From Nemophila menziesii (lineage: Eukaryota; Streptophyta; Magnoliopsida; Boraginales; Hydrophyllaceae): a stretch of DNA of 64,000 nt. The stretch is from the NCBI GenBank assembly GCA_029959085.1, contig JARWIR010000043.1, positions 4,030,001 to 4,094,000 on the forward strand, given 5' to 3'. The translations under genes were made by a program, and so were the position numbers. The notes beneath the pieces were generated by a model. The model worked only from the letters and a program-made list of their open reading frames with translations, was not told the DNA's origin and ran no database searches. Positions 21,468-32,374 of the stretch are shown here, piece after piece. Within the stretch, counting starts at the first letter, position 1. Each line of letters starts with the position of its first letter.

Positions 21468-23702
21468 TCAGTGAGTGAGATGATTAACACTTACCAAATC
21501 GAGCTTGCAACCTTTGATAGCCTTGATTTCGACCACTCCTTCTGAGAAAATTTGCGTGATAACATAAGGTCCCTTCCAAGAACAGCTCTGTTTGGGGTTG
21601 GGAGGTTTCCATGCCACCTCGTCTCCTACCCCAAACTCAATCTTTTTCTCTATGGTTTCTTGGAGACTTTCAGGTTCTGGCTTCTTGGTTACTGCTCTGA
21701 TTGGATATAGTTCTTTTGACTTCTTTTTCCTCTTCTTTCCCGAAACATAGAATGTTTCAGCGTTATCTTTAATACTAAGAGTCACGGTTCCTTCATTCAC
21801 ATTCACTATAGTATCGTTGGTGGCTAGGAATGGACGCCCAAGAATGAATGGGACGTTCTTATCTGCTTTGTAGTCAAGAATAATAAAGTCTGTTGGAATA
21901 ACAAGGTTACCTACTTGAACGAGTACATCCTCTATTACTCCCCACGGCTTAACAGTAGATTGATCCGCAAGTTGTAAGATTACGGATGTCGGTTTCGCTT
22001 CACTAATACCAATCTTCTTGAATACACTTTTGGGCATGATATTCACACTTGCCCCTAAATCACACATGGCTTTTCCATGAAATATACCACCTATTTTGAT
22101 TGGAAGGTTGAAACTTCCCGGATCTTTACGCTTTGGTGGTAATCTTCTTTGAACTCGTACTGATACCCCTTTGTTGATTGCTACAGATTTGGCTCTTGTG
22201 AATCTTTTCTTATTGGAGAGTGCCTCCATAAAGAATCGATCATAGTTTCTCCTTCCTTCCATAGCTTCGAGTAAAGGGACGTTAATTTTTACTTGTTTTA
22301 ACGCCTCTATAAACTTCTGATGTTGCTCCGCGGGATAGTGGCAATGTATGGGTGTTTGTCTTGCTCTACTTCTCTCTTCAATTCTTGGTTCATCAACCAC
22401 TCTAGGCTTCTTAATCTCATCATGTTCAACTTCTTCAACCCAATCTTCAACAATTATCTCATCTAAGTTCATCCGTTTTACGTTTGACTTGTTTAGTAGA
22501 ACATCCCCTTTTGAGGGAGATGGTAGTGCTTCGGTGATTATCTCACCGTGTTCTTTAATCTTTTGAGCTTGAAGACTAATAGTCTTAACCTTATCGTCTA
22601 CGTATTGGATCTTCTTCATGTTAGATGTTGTGTCTTGGGTCAATTGTAGGAGTTGACTTTGCATTTGTTCTCTGATTGTAGTGAGCCGCATCACATTCTT
22701 CTCTAAAAGTTGATTATGTTGTTTAAGATCTTGGTTCCGTTGTTGCAGGCTCTGCACTACTGATGCATCGATCTTTGATTCAAGTCTGCTCATATTTTCC
22801 TTCGAGAAGTTGATGAATTGACTAATAGTCTCTTTTAACTCAGTGATTTTTTCTTGAGGACGTGATTGAGCTTGACTTACATTATGCACAGTATAGCTCG
22901 GTGGTTGATCAGCTTGATTTTCATAGGCTTGCTCTTGTAGGTATAACTGTTGAGGTGGCTTTGGGATGCTTTCCTTAACAGTTATAGCGAGTTGTTGTAT
23001 TTGATCTTGCAAGCTTGAAATCCTCGCATCTTCTTCTTCGTTAGTGGTAGGAGTTTTTCCTTGTGGCCAACTCATGTTGTTCTCAATGATTGTTTCCATA
23101 CCACTTTTTGCTTCTTTTGGATCCATAGAGACAAAATTTCCACGACCCATATTATCTGCTCTCAGCCTTGACTCTCTATTAAGTCCATTATAGAACATGG
23201 ATAATTGTAATTGTGGCGTGTATCCATTTAGTGGACATCTTGCCAACATCTTTTGAAATCTCGTCCATGCTTCACCAACACTCTCTCCGGCTTCTTGTAA
23301 GAAATTCATAGGCTCCAATAGTTCCTTCACGCGCATACTTGTAGGATAAAATGTATCGAGGAATCTTTCTTGAAGCTTGTCCCAATCGGTTATTAGCTCG
23401 GGAGGTTGATCATCGAACCAATCGCTTGCTTTCCTGGTCAAGAAAAATTGAAACATTAAATAATACATCTGTTCTTGCGTAACACCTTCATTAATGTAGG
23501 CATCACAAAATTGCATGAATTTCTGAACAGATCTGACCGGATCTTGATTTGTATCACCGTTAAATTTCCCATAGCTCGCGAATTGATTTATTAAATCAGG
23601 ATCAGGCTTGAATCTAACGGCTTGGATAGTTGGGACGCGAATCCCAATGCGTTGAACTCGAAATTTACTAGGTAAACCTAGCTCTAACCGTTGATTATCC
23701 AT
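21468..23702 (-). CDS. Gag-protease polyprotein of non-autonomous Ty3/gypsy-type element, copy A
   Basis: An intact ORF of 744 codons. Residues about 35-190 form a retrotransposon Gag capsid-like domain (FNGDTNQDPVRSVQKFMQFC, WDKLQERFLDTFYP, ESVGEAWTRFQKMLARCP). A charged, Q-rich, coiled-coil-like region follows (about 215-400). A retropepsin-like protease with DLGA near residue 548 and GRPFLAT near 623 comes next. The last 55 residues (FGVGDEVAWK, then WKGPYVITQIF) resemble the C-terminal end of gypsy integrases, as if the RT-RNase H-integrase core had been deleted. No CCHC zinc knuckle is visible. Identity to copy B and lack of stops suggest recent activity or recent duplication. Confidence 0.85.
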   Translation of the reverse strand: MDNQRLELGLPSKFRVQRIGIRVPTIQAVRFKPDPDLINQFASYGKFNGDTNQDPVRSVQKFMQFCDAYINEGVTQEQMYYLMFQFFLTRKASDWFDDQPPELITDWDKLQERFLDTFYPTSMRVKELLEPMNFLQEAGESVGEAWTRFQKMLARCPLNGYTPQLQLSMFYNGLNRESRLRADNMGRGNFVSMDPKEAKSGMETIIENNMSWPQGKTPTTNEEEDARISSLQDQIQQLAITVKESIPKPPQQLYLQEQAYENQADQPPSYTVHNVSQAQSRPQEKITELKETISQFINFSKENMSRLESKIDASVVQSLQQRNQDLKQHNQLLEKNVMRLTTIREQMQSQLLQLTQDTTSNMKKIQYVDDKVKTISLQAQKIKEHGEIITEALPSPSKGDVLLNKSNVKRMNLDEIIVEDWVEEVEHDEIKKPRVVDEPRIEERSRARQTPIHCHYPAEQHQKFIEALKQVKINVPLLEAMEGRRNYDRFFMEALSNKKRFTRAKSVAINKGVSVRVQRRLPPKRKDPGSFNLPIKIGGIFHGKAMCDLGASVNIMPKSVFKKIGISEAKPTSVILQLADQSTVKPWGVIEDVLVQVGNLVIPTDFIILDYKADKNVPFILGRPFLATNDTIVNVNEGTVTLSIKDNAETFYVSGKKRKKKSKELYPIRAVTKKPEPESLQETIEKKIEFGVGDEVAWKPPNPKQSCSWKGPYVITQIFSEGVVEIKAIKGCKLDLVSVNHLTH

Positions 23703-23806
23703 CTATAATCCTGAGAAAGACTAAAACAAAAAGAAAGCGTAAAACTGAAAACAAATAAAAACTTCTACACTAAATAAACACAAAATAGATTTAACTTAAA
23801 GATAAA

Positions 23807-23824
23807 TCCCCGGCAGCGGTGCCA
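23807..23824 (-). promoter_or_regulatory. primer-binding site, tRNA-Asp type, copy A
   Basis: In the element's sense TGGCACCGCTGCCGGGGA begins six bases after the end of LTR 2. It matches the complement of the 3' end of plant tRNA-Asp (TGGCGCCGTTGCCGGGGA) at 16 of 18 positions. Confidence 0.8.
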
Positions 23825-23830
23825 AAAACT

Positions 23831-25348
23831 TGGTGGGGGCAAAGGTGTGATAACTAAATAGATAAATAAAGATAAATAATAAAGAGTCACACACCCTTGA
23901 GAACCACGGAACTCACTGCAAGTATCACAGATCGTATGCAAGTTTTAATGATAAGTCAAGTTCGTTCGCAGGGATTGTATCCGTTAGATCAATTTATGTT
24001 TAACAAGCGTAGATGAATTTAGATGTTTTAAATAAAAATATAAAAAGATGAAATAACTATCTACGCAATTAAATAATTAAAACAAATAAACAAAACAAAT
24101 AACTAAATATGAATGTAAGTCAAATATATTAGGATTACTAATATGAGTCTATTACTAAATCGTTATTCTAACCTGTCACAGATTAAGCATTATATATTAA
24201 CCAGGATTCTAAATTCTACCTAGCCTTCTCTAGGCTTAGGAGCAACCTCTCCACTACTAGGGATTCCTAAGTAATGATTGGTGATTAAATTAAACCTTAA
24301 TGGCTATCCAGTTAAGCAAGGTATCAAAACTAGACGATTATGTGGTGTTGTCAATAACTAAGATTAATCCTAAGATTGGCCAAATCTAAGGTGTAACAAT
24401 AAGTCAAAACACATAATAACAATATACGCCAAGCTCAATCAATTAAAATAACAAATAGTATTTATGAATTAAAGACCAAATAATAATCCAACAATTAAAG
24501 GTAAACTTACAGAATAAAAGCTTAGAAATATGGTTGAGAATAGATCTATAGCTAATTACTCTAAATATAGAGAAGGTGAGATGTAGAAGAGGGGTTGTCA
24601 GTCTCCAATCTTCTTTTTCTTGTCTTCCTCTACAGGTCAGCTTGCTTCTTGAATGAATAGCTTGATTCTAAGGATGAATATTAATGTAAAGGACTAAGCT
24701 ATTGTTTATAATTTAAGCTAATGTTTAGAACTGAGCAAGGACATGTTTACAATGATAAGAGGGTGTATTTATAGGTATCTTGGAAGCCCTAATTCGTTTT
24801 CTTGAAGGAGAAGTAAGTGGTGGACTCCAAGCCCAACTCAAATTCGTAACCCTAAAAACATGAAATCAGGTCCGATCTTCTTTTGGCTCTAACAGCTTCA
24901 ATATTCATCCGTTTGACGCGTATGAATATACCAAATTGATCGACTCGGAAAGCTCTTCAACTTTGCTCTTGACCGTTTCTCCAAATTCCACACCGTTTTT
25001 GAGATATAAACTGATTTGTGGTCGTAGGTACAGAAATTCAGGATTAAGGCAGGTTTTCCTTTTCCATGTTTTTAGCTTTTCTTTCCTTTATCTCCAATTA
25101 CCATGCTAATCTCTTTCCATAAGTTGTTGTCTTTGACTTGGACTCTAATTAAGCTCCATAATTATCTTTAAAGCTTCACACTAAATAAATAATTAAACCC
25201 AATATGCTCTAAAAATATTATTTTACTAAATCATGACTCAATATAGGAAAGTGTAGCATTTCTCAAGAAAATCGACTATAATGACTTATAAATCACTAAA
25301 AATGATGTCTCATCCTAATATAAATCTATCACAAATGAGGAGACATCA
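23831..25348 (-). mobile_element. LTR 2 (middle, shared, mosaic LTR)
   Basis: An LTR of 1518 bp shared by both internal regions. In its left 1.1 kb it carries the LTR 3 state at all seven sites where LTR 1 differs (last one 24943 A). In its right end it carries the LTR 1 state at the sites where LTR 3 differs (25234 T and two more). The switch lies between 24943 and 25234. Confidence 0.9.
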
Positions 25349-28300
25349 GGACCCCCAACTCAAAGTTGTATCGTCCCGATACAATAAAGATAAAAACAAA
25401 GGGAGGTCTCTAAATACACACCTAGGTCAATTAAGCACAGAAGACAAAAGATAGAAGAATATGGAGAATAAACTTAAAGCAACTACTCAGAAAATCTCAT
25501 GTAATAATATTTATAATCTACATATCTGTACACTTCTCATATCCACAGTCAACACGGCTTGAATTCAAGATCAGATTAGTTTCGCAATGCAAGAAGGATT
25601 GGGACTTTACTCAGTTCCCCAAGGAAGCTATAGATTGTTCATCGAACTTCACTAGTGTCCAAAGATCCATTTAACTACTCTCTATTGGCTCAATCACTTC
25701 TCAATTACATAGCAAAGAATCAAAAGGTCTTTAAGGTTGTAATGTAGGCTTAGGGACGGTATGATAAGTATATTTGGATAATTTAGAGTGAGCTTTTGGC
25801 TCTCTCCTCACTAGCCATCAACGAATCCCCTAGAGCTTGAGTTACTCTCATAAAACGTTTCTCACTCAACCCAATGATTTCTTTGATGCACAATTTAGCA
25901 TCCCCAATAACCCAATTAAAGCATAAGATGTTCACATAAAATTTCCACTTTGCCGGTCCGAATATATATATTTTTCTTTTCAAATCAATTTCTTCTTTTG
26001 TATAGCCATGACTCTCTTTTTAATGTTGAGATATCACGCTAATTTTCTCATATATATATTTTTATGCCCTTATTGGCAAAATTAGCTCGTAGCTTCTTTT
26101 TCATTCACTATTACCCCGGCAAAGGGTTACAATACAAATTTGTGAATCATCATCAATATAAATAACAGAGCACAATTTATAAGCTCAAAAATCCCAACCC
26201 AATAACAATTCCCATAATGGTGGACCCACCACCCCAAACTCAAGCTCTAAAACAACTGTCTATGCATCGCGATTCGAGTGCGGGTCATATGGAAAAGTCC
26301 TATAATCTAAAGGGATATGGCTTATAATGTGTTTAATAAAAAGGCTTTAGAAAGGCTAGAAGGGGCTGAGAAGGATATAGCACATAAAATCGAAATGACA
26401 AGGTGAGAAGGTATAAAAAGGCTTCAAAGGCTTTAAATATGAAAGAACCGCCTTAATCACTTTCTACACTATGTAATTTTGTTATTTTCTTACCTTTAGC
26501 ACTTTCATCAAATGGGTTTGTCAACTAGCTTGGATCTCACGGCCTACACACTTCTCAAGGTTCCCTGAGATCGAACATACTTTCTATCGCATTGCTAACT
26601 AATCTTTTCTTTACTATCAATGTGTGTTTTCCTGCAAATACTCAAAGCATACAAATAAAATAGCTCATAAACAGACTACTTACTATCATTAATTTACTGA
26701 GCTTATGCTTTCAAGCTATTAAACACACTCTACATACATCTAAACCTTCTCATAAAATTTTTAATTTTACCTAAAAAACAGAAAAATTGGAGATGAGAGA
26801 CAACGAATCCCCACACCCCCAACTCAAAAATGAGCCGTGTCCCCACGACTCGAAAAGACTCGAAAATAAAAGAAAAGAAAATTAAAATTTTACAGATATT
26901 GCACATAAAGAAAAGGTAAGGAAGAAAGAAAACATACTCTTCGAGGCTATTTACCTCGCCTAATCAATACCCGGAATAGGGTGCAGTGCTTTCCATGTAT
27001 GAAAACTTCTATGTATCACCAATTTCGCACTCCCTTACATCTTCTTATGCTCCATCCCAATCAATCACACTCTAGAAATCTCTTGTTAATCTTCTTCCAA
27101 TCGCTCTTTGAATAATCTCTCATGTGACAGTTGTTCATCCAGGAATATGTTTTGAACACAGCTACTAGCGTCCCAGAAGCTTTTGTCCATCTTAGGTTTA
27201 AAGGACTATCGATTGTAGAGGTTGTGGTGTCTTCCTTATGAAAGTTTAAACCTTTTTGTTCTTTGAATTCACCACCGCTAGCTTTCCTCTACTCTCTTGA
27301 TCCGATTTACCTTGTAATTTATTCCCAAAGTAGTACCCATCTCAATTGAAATCTTCTAGAGCTTACCCAATACCTTGATGTGATTCTTCATATCCCATAA
27401 CACTTGATAATATCTTTATTCTCTTCATCATCTCTTTTGACCCCCAACTCAAAGCTTTAACACTCTTGAAATTTGTACTTTATGATCATAGGTGGAACAA
27501 GCTTTATTGTGGTTAGGAAAGGTGCTAGGATGACAATTCTCCATGTGGGTATGATTGAATTAAGGTTTAGTGATATGGGTTTAATGAATTTTGGGAAAAT
27601 ATTTTGAAATTCATGGATTTGATTCTTGGTTTCTAGGTGTTTTGATATGATTTGGGTGCTTGAATCTTCTTTGCAATGATGTAGGGAAGGCTTTGGATGT
27701 GAATTTATGGTGATTTGGTGATGTTTTGATGTTAGGTGAAGGTTTTTATGAGCTGTAATGGAGTTAGGAGAGTTTTGGAGAAGAGAAAGAGGCTTGAGGT
27801 TTATGAAATTCAGAATTAATAGCTCTATATCTCTTTTATAAGCTCAACCCGTAACTTTCTCTTTCTGGCGGCGTGGCGCGGTATACCGGGCATATCCTCC
27901 GGTATACCGGAACATCTGATGATCAAATTTTTTTAGCTTCTGGATAAAACCCGTGGTACGGGTTTTTGAGCTGCGGACCATGGTCCGGTGTACCGCGGGG
28001 GTGCTCCGCGCCTCCTACGTCAAAAAACCCGTGGTAGGACCCCGTAGCACGTGTTTGTGCGGTGCATGGCGCGGTATAGGGTCCGGTATACCGGACCCAT
28101 CAGCTATTTTTTTTTTCGTTTCTGGATAAAACCCGCAGCTCTACCCCGTGGCACGGGTTTTTACCTTGCGGTGCACCGCGGCTGAGGTCCGGTGTACCGC
28201 ACCTGATTCCGATATCCGAGCGCAAAGATATGACCTGCCGAAGTTTCGTTCCGAAAAATTTTGCTCGCCTTCCCTAACTCGATTTCTCCAATACCTAATC

Positions 28301-28488
28301 ATCAAAAACACTAATACCTTCCTCAAATATGCAATATCAACTAAAATTAACTAAACTAAACATAAATTAAAAACTAAAAATGTAAAAACATAAACGAGAT
28401 TACGGGTTGTCTCCCGTGTAGCACTTTTGTTTAACGTCTTTCAAAGTTAGACGAGTTACCTCGGTTATTTCTTTTTATAGCCTCCCCA

Positions 28489-30723
28489 TCAGTGAGTGAG
28501 ATGATTAACACTTACCAAATCGAGCTTGCAACCTTTGATAGCCTTGATTTCGACCACTCCTTCTGAGAAAATTTGCGTGATAACATAAGGTCCCTTCCAA
28601 GAACAGCTCTGTTTGGGGTTGGGAGGTTTCCATGCCACCTCGTCTCCTACCCCAAACTCAATCTTTTTCTCTATGGTTTCTTGGAGACTTTCAGGTTCTG
28701 GCTTCTTGGTTACTGCTCTGATTGGATATAGTTCTTTTGACTTCTTTTTCCTCTTCTTTCCCGAAACATAGAATGTTTCAGCGTTATCTTTAATACTAAG
28801 AGTCACGGTTCCTTCATTCACATTCACTATAGTATCGTTGGTGGCTAGGAATGGACGCCCAAGAATGAATGGGACGTTCTTATCTGCTTTGTAGTCAAGA
28901 ATAATAAAGTCTGTTGGAATAACAAGGTTACCTACTTGAACGAGTACATCCTCTATTACTCCCCACGGCTTAACAGTAGATTGATCCGCAAGTTGTAAGA
29001 TTACGGATGTCGGTTTCGCTTCACTAATACCAATCTTCTTGAATACACTTTTGGGCATGATATTCACACTTGCCCCTAAATCACACATGGCTTTTCCATG
29101 AAATATACCACCTATTTTGATTGGAAGGTTGAAACTTCCCGGATCTTTACGCTTTGGTGGTAATCTTCTTTGAACTCGTACTGATACCCCTTTGTTGATT
29201 GCTACAGATTTGGCTCTTGTGAATCTTTTCTTATTGGAGAGTGCCTCCATAAAGAATCGATCATAGTTTCTCCTTCCTTCCATAGCTTCGAGTAAAGGGA
29301 CGTTAATTTTTACTTGTTTTAACGCCTCTATAAACTTCTGATGTTGCTCCGCGGGATAGTGGCAATGTATGGGTGTTTGTCTTGCTCTACTTCTCTCTTC
29401 AATTCTTGGTTCATCAACCACTCTAGGCTTCTTAATCTCATCATGTTCAACTTCTTCAACCCAATCTTCAACAATTATCTCATCTAAGTTCATCCGTTTT
29501 ACGTTTGACTTGTTTAGTAGAACATCCCCTTTTGAGGGAGATGGTAGTGCTTCGGTGATTATCTCACCGTGTTCTTTAATCTTTTGAGCTTGAAGACTAA
29601 TAGTCTTAACCTTATCGTCTACGTATTGGATCTTCTTCATGTTAGATGTTGTGTCTTGGGTCAATTGTAGGAGTTGACTTTGCATTTGTTCTCTGATTGT
29701 AGTGAGCCGCATCACATTCTTCTCTAAAAGTTGATTATGTTGTTTAAGATCTTGGTTCCGTTGTTGCAGGCTCTGCACTACTGATGCATCGATCTTTGAT
29801 TCAAGTCTGCTCATATTTTCCTTCGAGAAGTTGATGAATTGACTAATAGTCTCTTTTAACTCAGTGATTTTTTCTTGAGGACGTGATTGAGCTTGACTTA
29901 CATTATGCACAGTATAGCTCGGTGGTTGATCAGCTTGATTTTCATAGGCTTGCTCTTGTAGGTATAACTGTTGAGGTGGCTTTGGGATGCTTTCCTTAAC
30001 AGTTATAGCGAGTTGTTGTATTTGATCTTGCAAGCTTGAAATCCTCGCATCTTCTTCTTCGTTAGTGGTAGGAGTTTTTCCTTGTGGCCAACTCATGTTG
30101 TTCTCAATGATTGTTTCCATACCACTTTTTGCTTCTTTTGGATCCATAGAGACAAAATTTCCACGACCCATATTATCTGCTCTCAGCCTTGACTCTCTAT
30201 TAAGTCCATTATAGAACATGGATAATTGTAATTGTGGCGTGTATCCATTTAGTGGACATCTTGCCAACATCTTTTGAAATCTCGTCCATGCTTCACCAAC
30301 ACTCTCTCCGGCTTCTTGTAAGAAATTCATAGGCTCCAATAGTTCCTTCACGCGCATACTTGTAGGATAAAATGTATCGAGGAATCTTTCTTGAAGCTTG
30401 TCCCAATCGGTTATTAGCTCGGGAGGTTGATCATCGAACCAATCGCTTGCTTTCCTGGTCAAGAAAAATTGAAACATTAAATAATACATCTGTTCTTGCG
30501 TAACACCTTCATTAATGTAGGCATCACAAAATTGCATGAATTTCTGAACAGATCTGACCGGATCTTGATTTGTATCACCGTTAAATTTCCCATAGCTCGC
30601 GAATTGATTTATTAAATCAGGATCAGGCTTGAATCTAACGGCTTGGATAGTTGGGACGCGAATCCCAATGCGTTGAACTCGAAATTTACTAGGTAAACCT
30701 AGCTCTAACCGTTGATTATCCAT
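28489..30723 (-). CDS. Gag-protease polyprotein, copy B
   Basis: Translates to exactly the same 744 residues as copy A: Gag capsid-like domain, coiled-coil-like middle, DLGA retropepsin and integrase-end-like tail. Product and role are as described for copy A. Identity over 2.2 kb dates the duplication as recent compared with the outer element. Confidence 0.85.
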   Translation of the reverse strand: MDNQRLELGLPSKFRVQRIGIRVPTIQAVRFKPDPDLINQFASYGKFNGDTNQDPVRSVQKFMQFCDAYINEGVTQEQMYYLMFQFFLTRKASDWFDDQPPELITDWDKLQERFLDTFYPTSMRVKELLEPMNFLQEAGESVGEAWTRFQKMLARCPLNGYTPQLQLSMFYNGLNRESRLRADNMGRGNFVSMDPKEAKSGMETIIENNMSWPQGKTPTTNEEEDARISSLQDQIQQLAITVKESIPKPPQQLYLQEQAYENQADQPPSYTVHNVSQAQSRPQEKITELKETISQFINFSKENMSRLESKIDASVVQSLQQRNQDLKQHNQLLEKNVMRLTTIREQMQSQLLQLTQDTTSNMKKIQYVDDKVKTISLQAQKIKEHGEIITEALPSPSKGDVLLNKSNVKRMNLDEIIVEDWVEEVEHDEIKKPRVVDEPRIEERSRARQTPIHCHYPAEQHQKFIEALKQVKINVPLLEAMEGRRNYDRFFMEALSNKKRFTRAKSVAINKGVSVRVQRRLPPKRKDPGSFNLPIKIGGIFHGKAMCDLGASVNIMPKSVFKKIGISEAKPTSVILQLADQSTVKPWGVIEDVLVQVGNLVIPTDFIILDYKADKNVPFILGRPFLATNDTIVNVNEGTVTLSIKDNAETFYVSGKKRKKKSKELYPIRAVTKKPEPESLQETIEKKIEFGVGDEVAWKPPNPKQSCSWKGPYVITQIFSEGVVEIKAIKGCKLDLVSVNHLTH

Positions 30724-30827
30724 CTATAATCCTGAGAAAGACTAAAACAAAAAGAAAGCGTAAAACTGAAAACAAATAAAAACTTCTACACTAAATAAAC
30801 ACAAAATAGATTTAACTTAAAGATAAA

Positions 30828-30845
30828 TCCCCGGCAGCGGTGCCA
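30828..30845 (-). promoter_or_regulatory. primer-binding site, tRNA-Asp type, copy B
   Basis: Same 18-base sequence as in copy A, six bases from the end of LTR 3. Confidence 0.8.
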
Positions 30846-30851
30846 AAAACT

Positions 30852-32369
30852 TGGTGGGGGCAAAGGTGTGATAACTAAATAGATAAATAAAGATAAATAA
30901 TAAAGAGTCACACACCCTTGAGAACCACGGAACTCACTGCAAGTATCACAGATCGTATGCAAGTTTTAATGATAAGTCAAGTTCGTTCGCAGGGATTGTA
31001 TCCGTTAGATCAATTTATGTTTAACAAGCGTAGATGAATTTAGATGTTTTAAATAAAAATATAAAAAGATGAAATAACTATCTACGCAATTAAATAATTA
31101 AAACAAATAAACAAAACAAATAACTAAATATGAATGTAAGTCAAATATATTAGGATTACTAATATGAGTCTATTACTAAATCGTTATTCTAACCTGTCAC
31201 AGATTAAGCATTATATATTAACCAGGATTCTAAATTCTACCTAGCCTTCTCTAGGCTTAGGAGCAACCTCTCCACTACTAGGGATTCCTAAGTAATGATT
31301 GGTGATTAAATTAAACCTTAATGGCTATCCAGTTAAGCAAGGTATCAAAACTAGACGATTATGTGGTGTTGTCAATAACTAAGATTAATCCTAAGATTGG
31401 CCAAATCTAAGGTGTAACAATAAGTCAAAACACATAATAACAATATACGCCAAGCTCAATCAATTAAAATAACAAATAGTATTTATGAATTAAAGACCAA
31501 ATAATAATCCAACAATTAAAGGTAAACTTACAGAATAAAAGCTTAGAAATATGGTTGAGAATAGATCTATAGCTAATTACTCTAAATATAGAGAAGGTGA
31601 GATGTAGAAGAGGGGTTGTCAGTCTCCAATCTTCTTTTTCTTGTCTTCCTCTACAGGTCAGCTTGCTTCTTGAATGAATAGCTTGATTCTAAGGATGAAT
31701 ATTAATGTAAAGGACTAAGCTATTGTTTATAATTTAAGCTAATGTTTAGAACTGAGCAAGGACATGTTTACAATGATAAGAGGGTGTATTTATAGGTATC
31801 TTGGAAGCCCTAATTCGTTTTCTTGAAGGAGAAGTAAGTGGTGGACTCCAAGCCCAACTCAAATTCGTAACCCTAAAAACATGAAATCAGGTCCGATCTT
31901 CTTTTGGCTCTAACAGCGTCAATATTCATCCGTTTGACGCGTATGAATATACCAAATTGATCGACTCGGAAAGCTCTTCAACTTTGCTCTTGACCGTTTC
32001 TCCAAATTCCACACCGTTTTTGAGATATAAACTGATTTGTGGTCGTAGGTACAGAAATTCAGGATTAAGGCAGGTTTTCCTTTTCCATGTTTTTAGCTTT
32101 TCTTTCCTTTATCTCCAATTACCATGCTAATCTCTTTCCATAAGTTGTTGTCTTTGACTTGGACTCTAATTAAGCTCCATAATTATCTTTAAAGCTTCAC
32201 ACTAAATAAATAATTAAACCCAATATGCTCTAAAAATATTATTTTACTAAATCAAGACTCAATATAGGAAAATGTAGCATTTCTCAAGAAAATCGACTAT
32301 AATGACTTCTAAATCACTAAAAATGATGTCTCATCCTAATATAAATCTATCACAAATGAGGAGACATCA
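30852..32369 (-). mobile_element. LTR 3 (right LTR of tandem array)
   Basis: An LTR of 1518 bp. Private differences against LTRs 1 and 2 are 31918 G, 32255 A, 32272 A and 32309 C. It is followed directly by the right copy of the target duplication GTAGG (32370-32374). Confidence 0.9.
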
Positions 32370-32374
32370 GTAGG
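32370..32374. repeat. target-site duplication GTAGG, right copy
   Basis: Pairs with GTAGG at 16795-16799. The outer element's sequence resumes here. Confidence 0.85.

Larger units (their letters stand above)
18315..23830 (-). mobile_element. internal region A of non-autonomous Ty3/gypsy-type element
   Basis: In the element's sense (right to left) the order is primer site, short leader, Gag-protease ORF (23702-21468), then about 3.1 kb without a recognisable gene, then a polypurine tract against LTR 1. No reverse transcriptase, RNase H or integrase core is present, so it needs an autonomous partner. The non-coding part includes a GC-rich palindrome cluster (20848-21180) and repeated PPT-like motifs. 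It is almost identical to internal region B: a 13-bp repeat near 20913 is present twice here and once there, and I saw one substitution (18556 T versus C). Confidence 0.85.
25349..30851 (-). mobile_element. internal region B of non-autonomous Ty3/gypsy-type element
   Basis: Same organisation as internal region A, with the 744-codon ORF, primer site, GC-rich palindrome cluster and polypurine tract in the same places. It is 13 bp shorter because one of two repeats of GTGGTAGGACCCC near 27955 is missing. Confidence 0.85.

Noticed and set aside
16800..32369. treating the tandem array as a pure assembly duplication
   Set aside because: A 13-bp length difference, at least one substitution between the internal regions and the one-switch mosaic of LTR 2 argue for a real structure, although long reads are needed to settle it.
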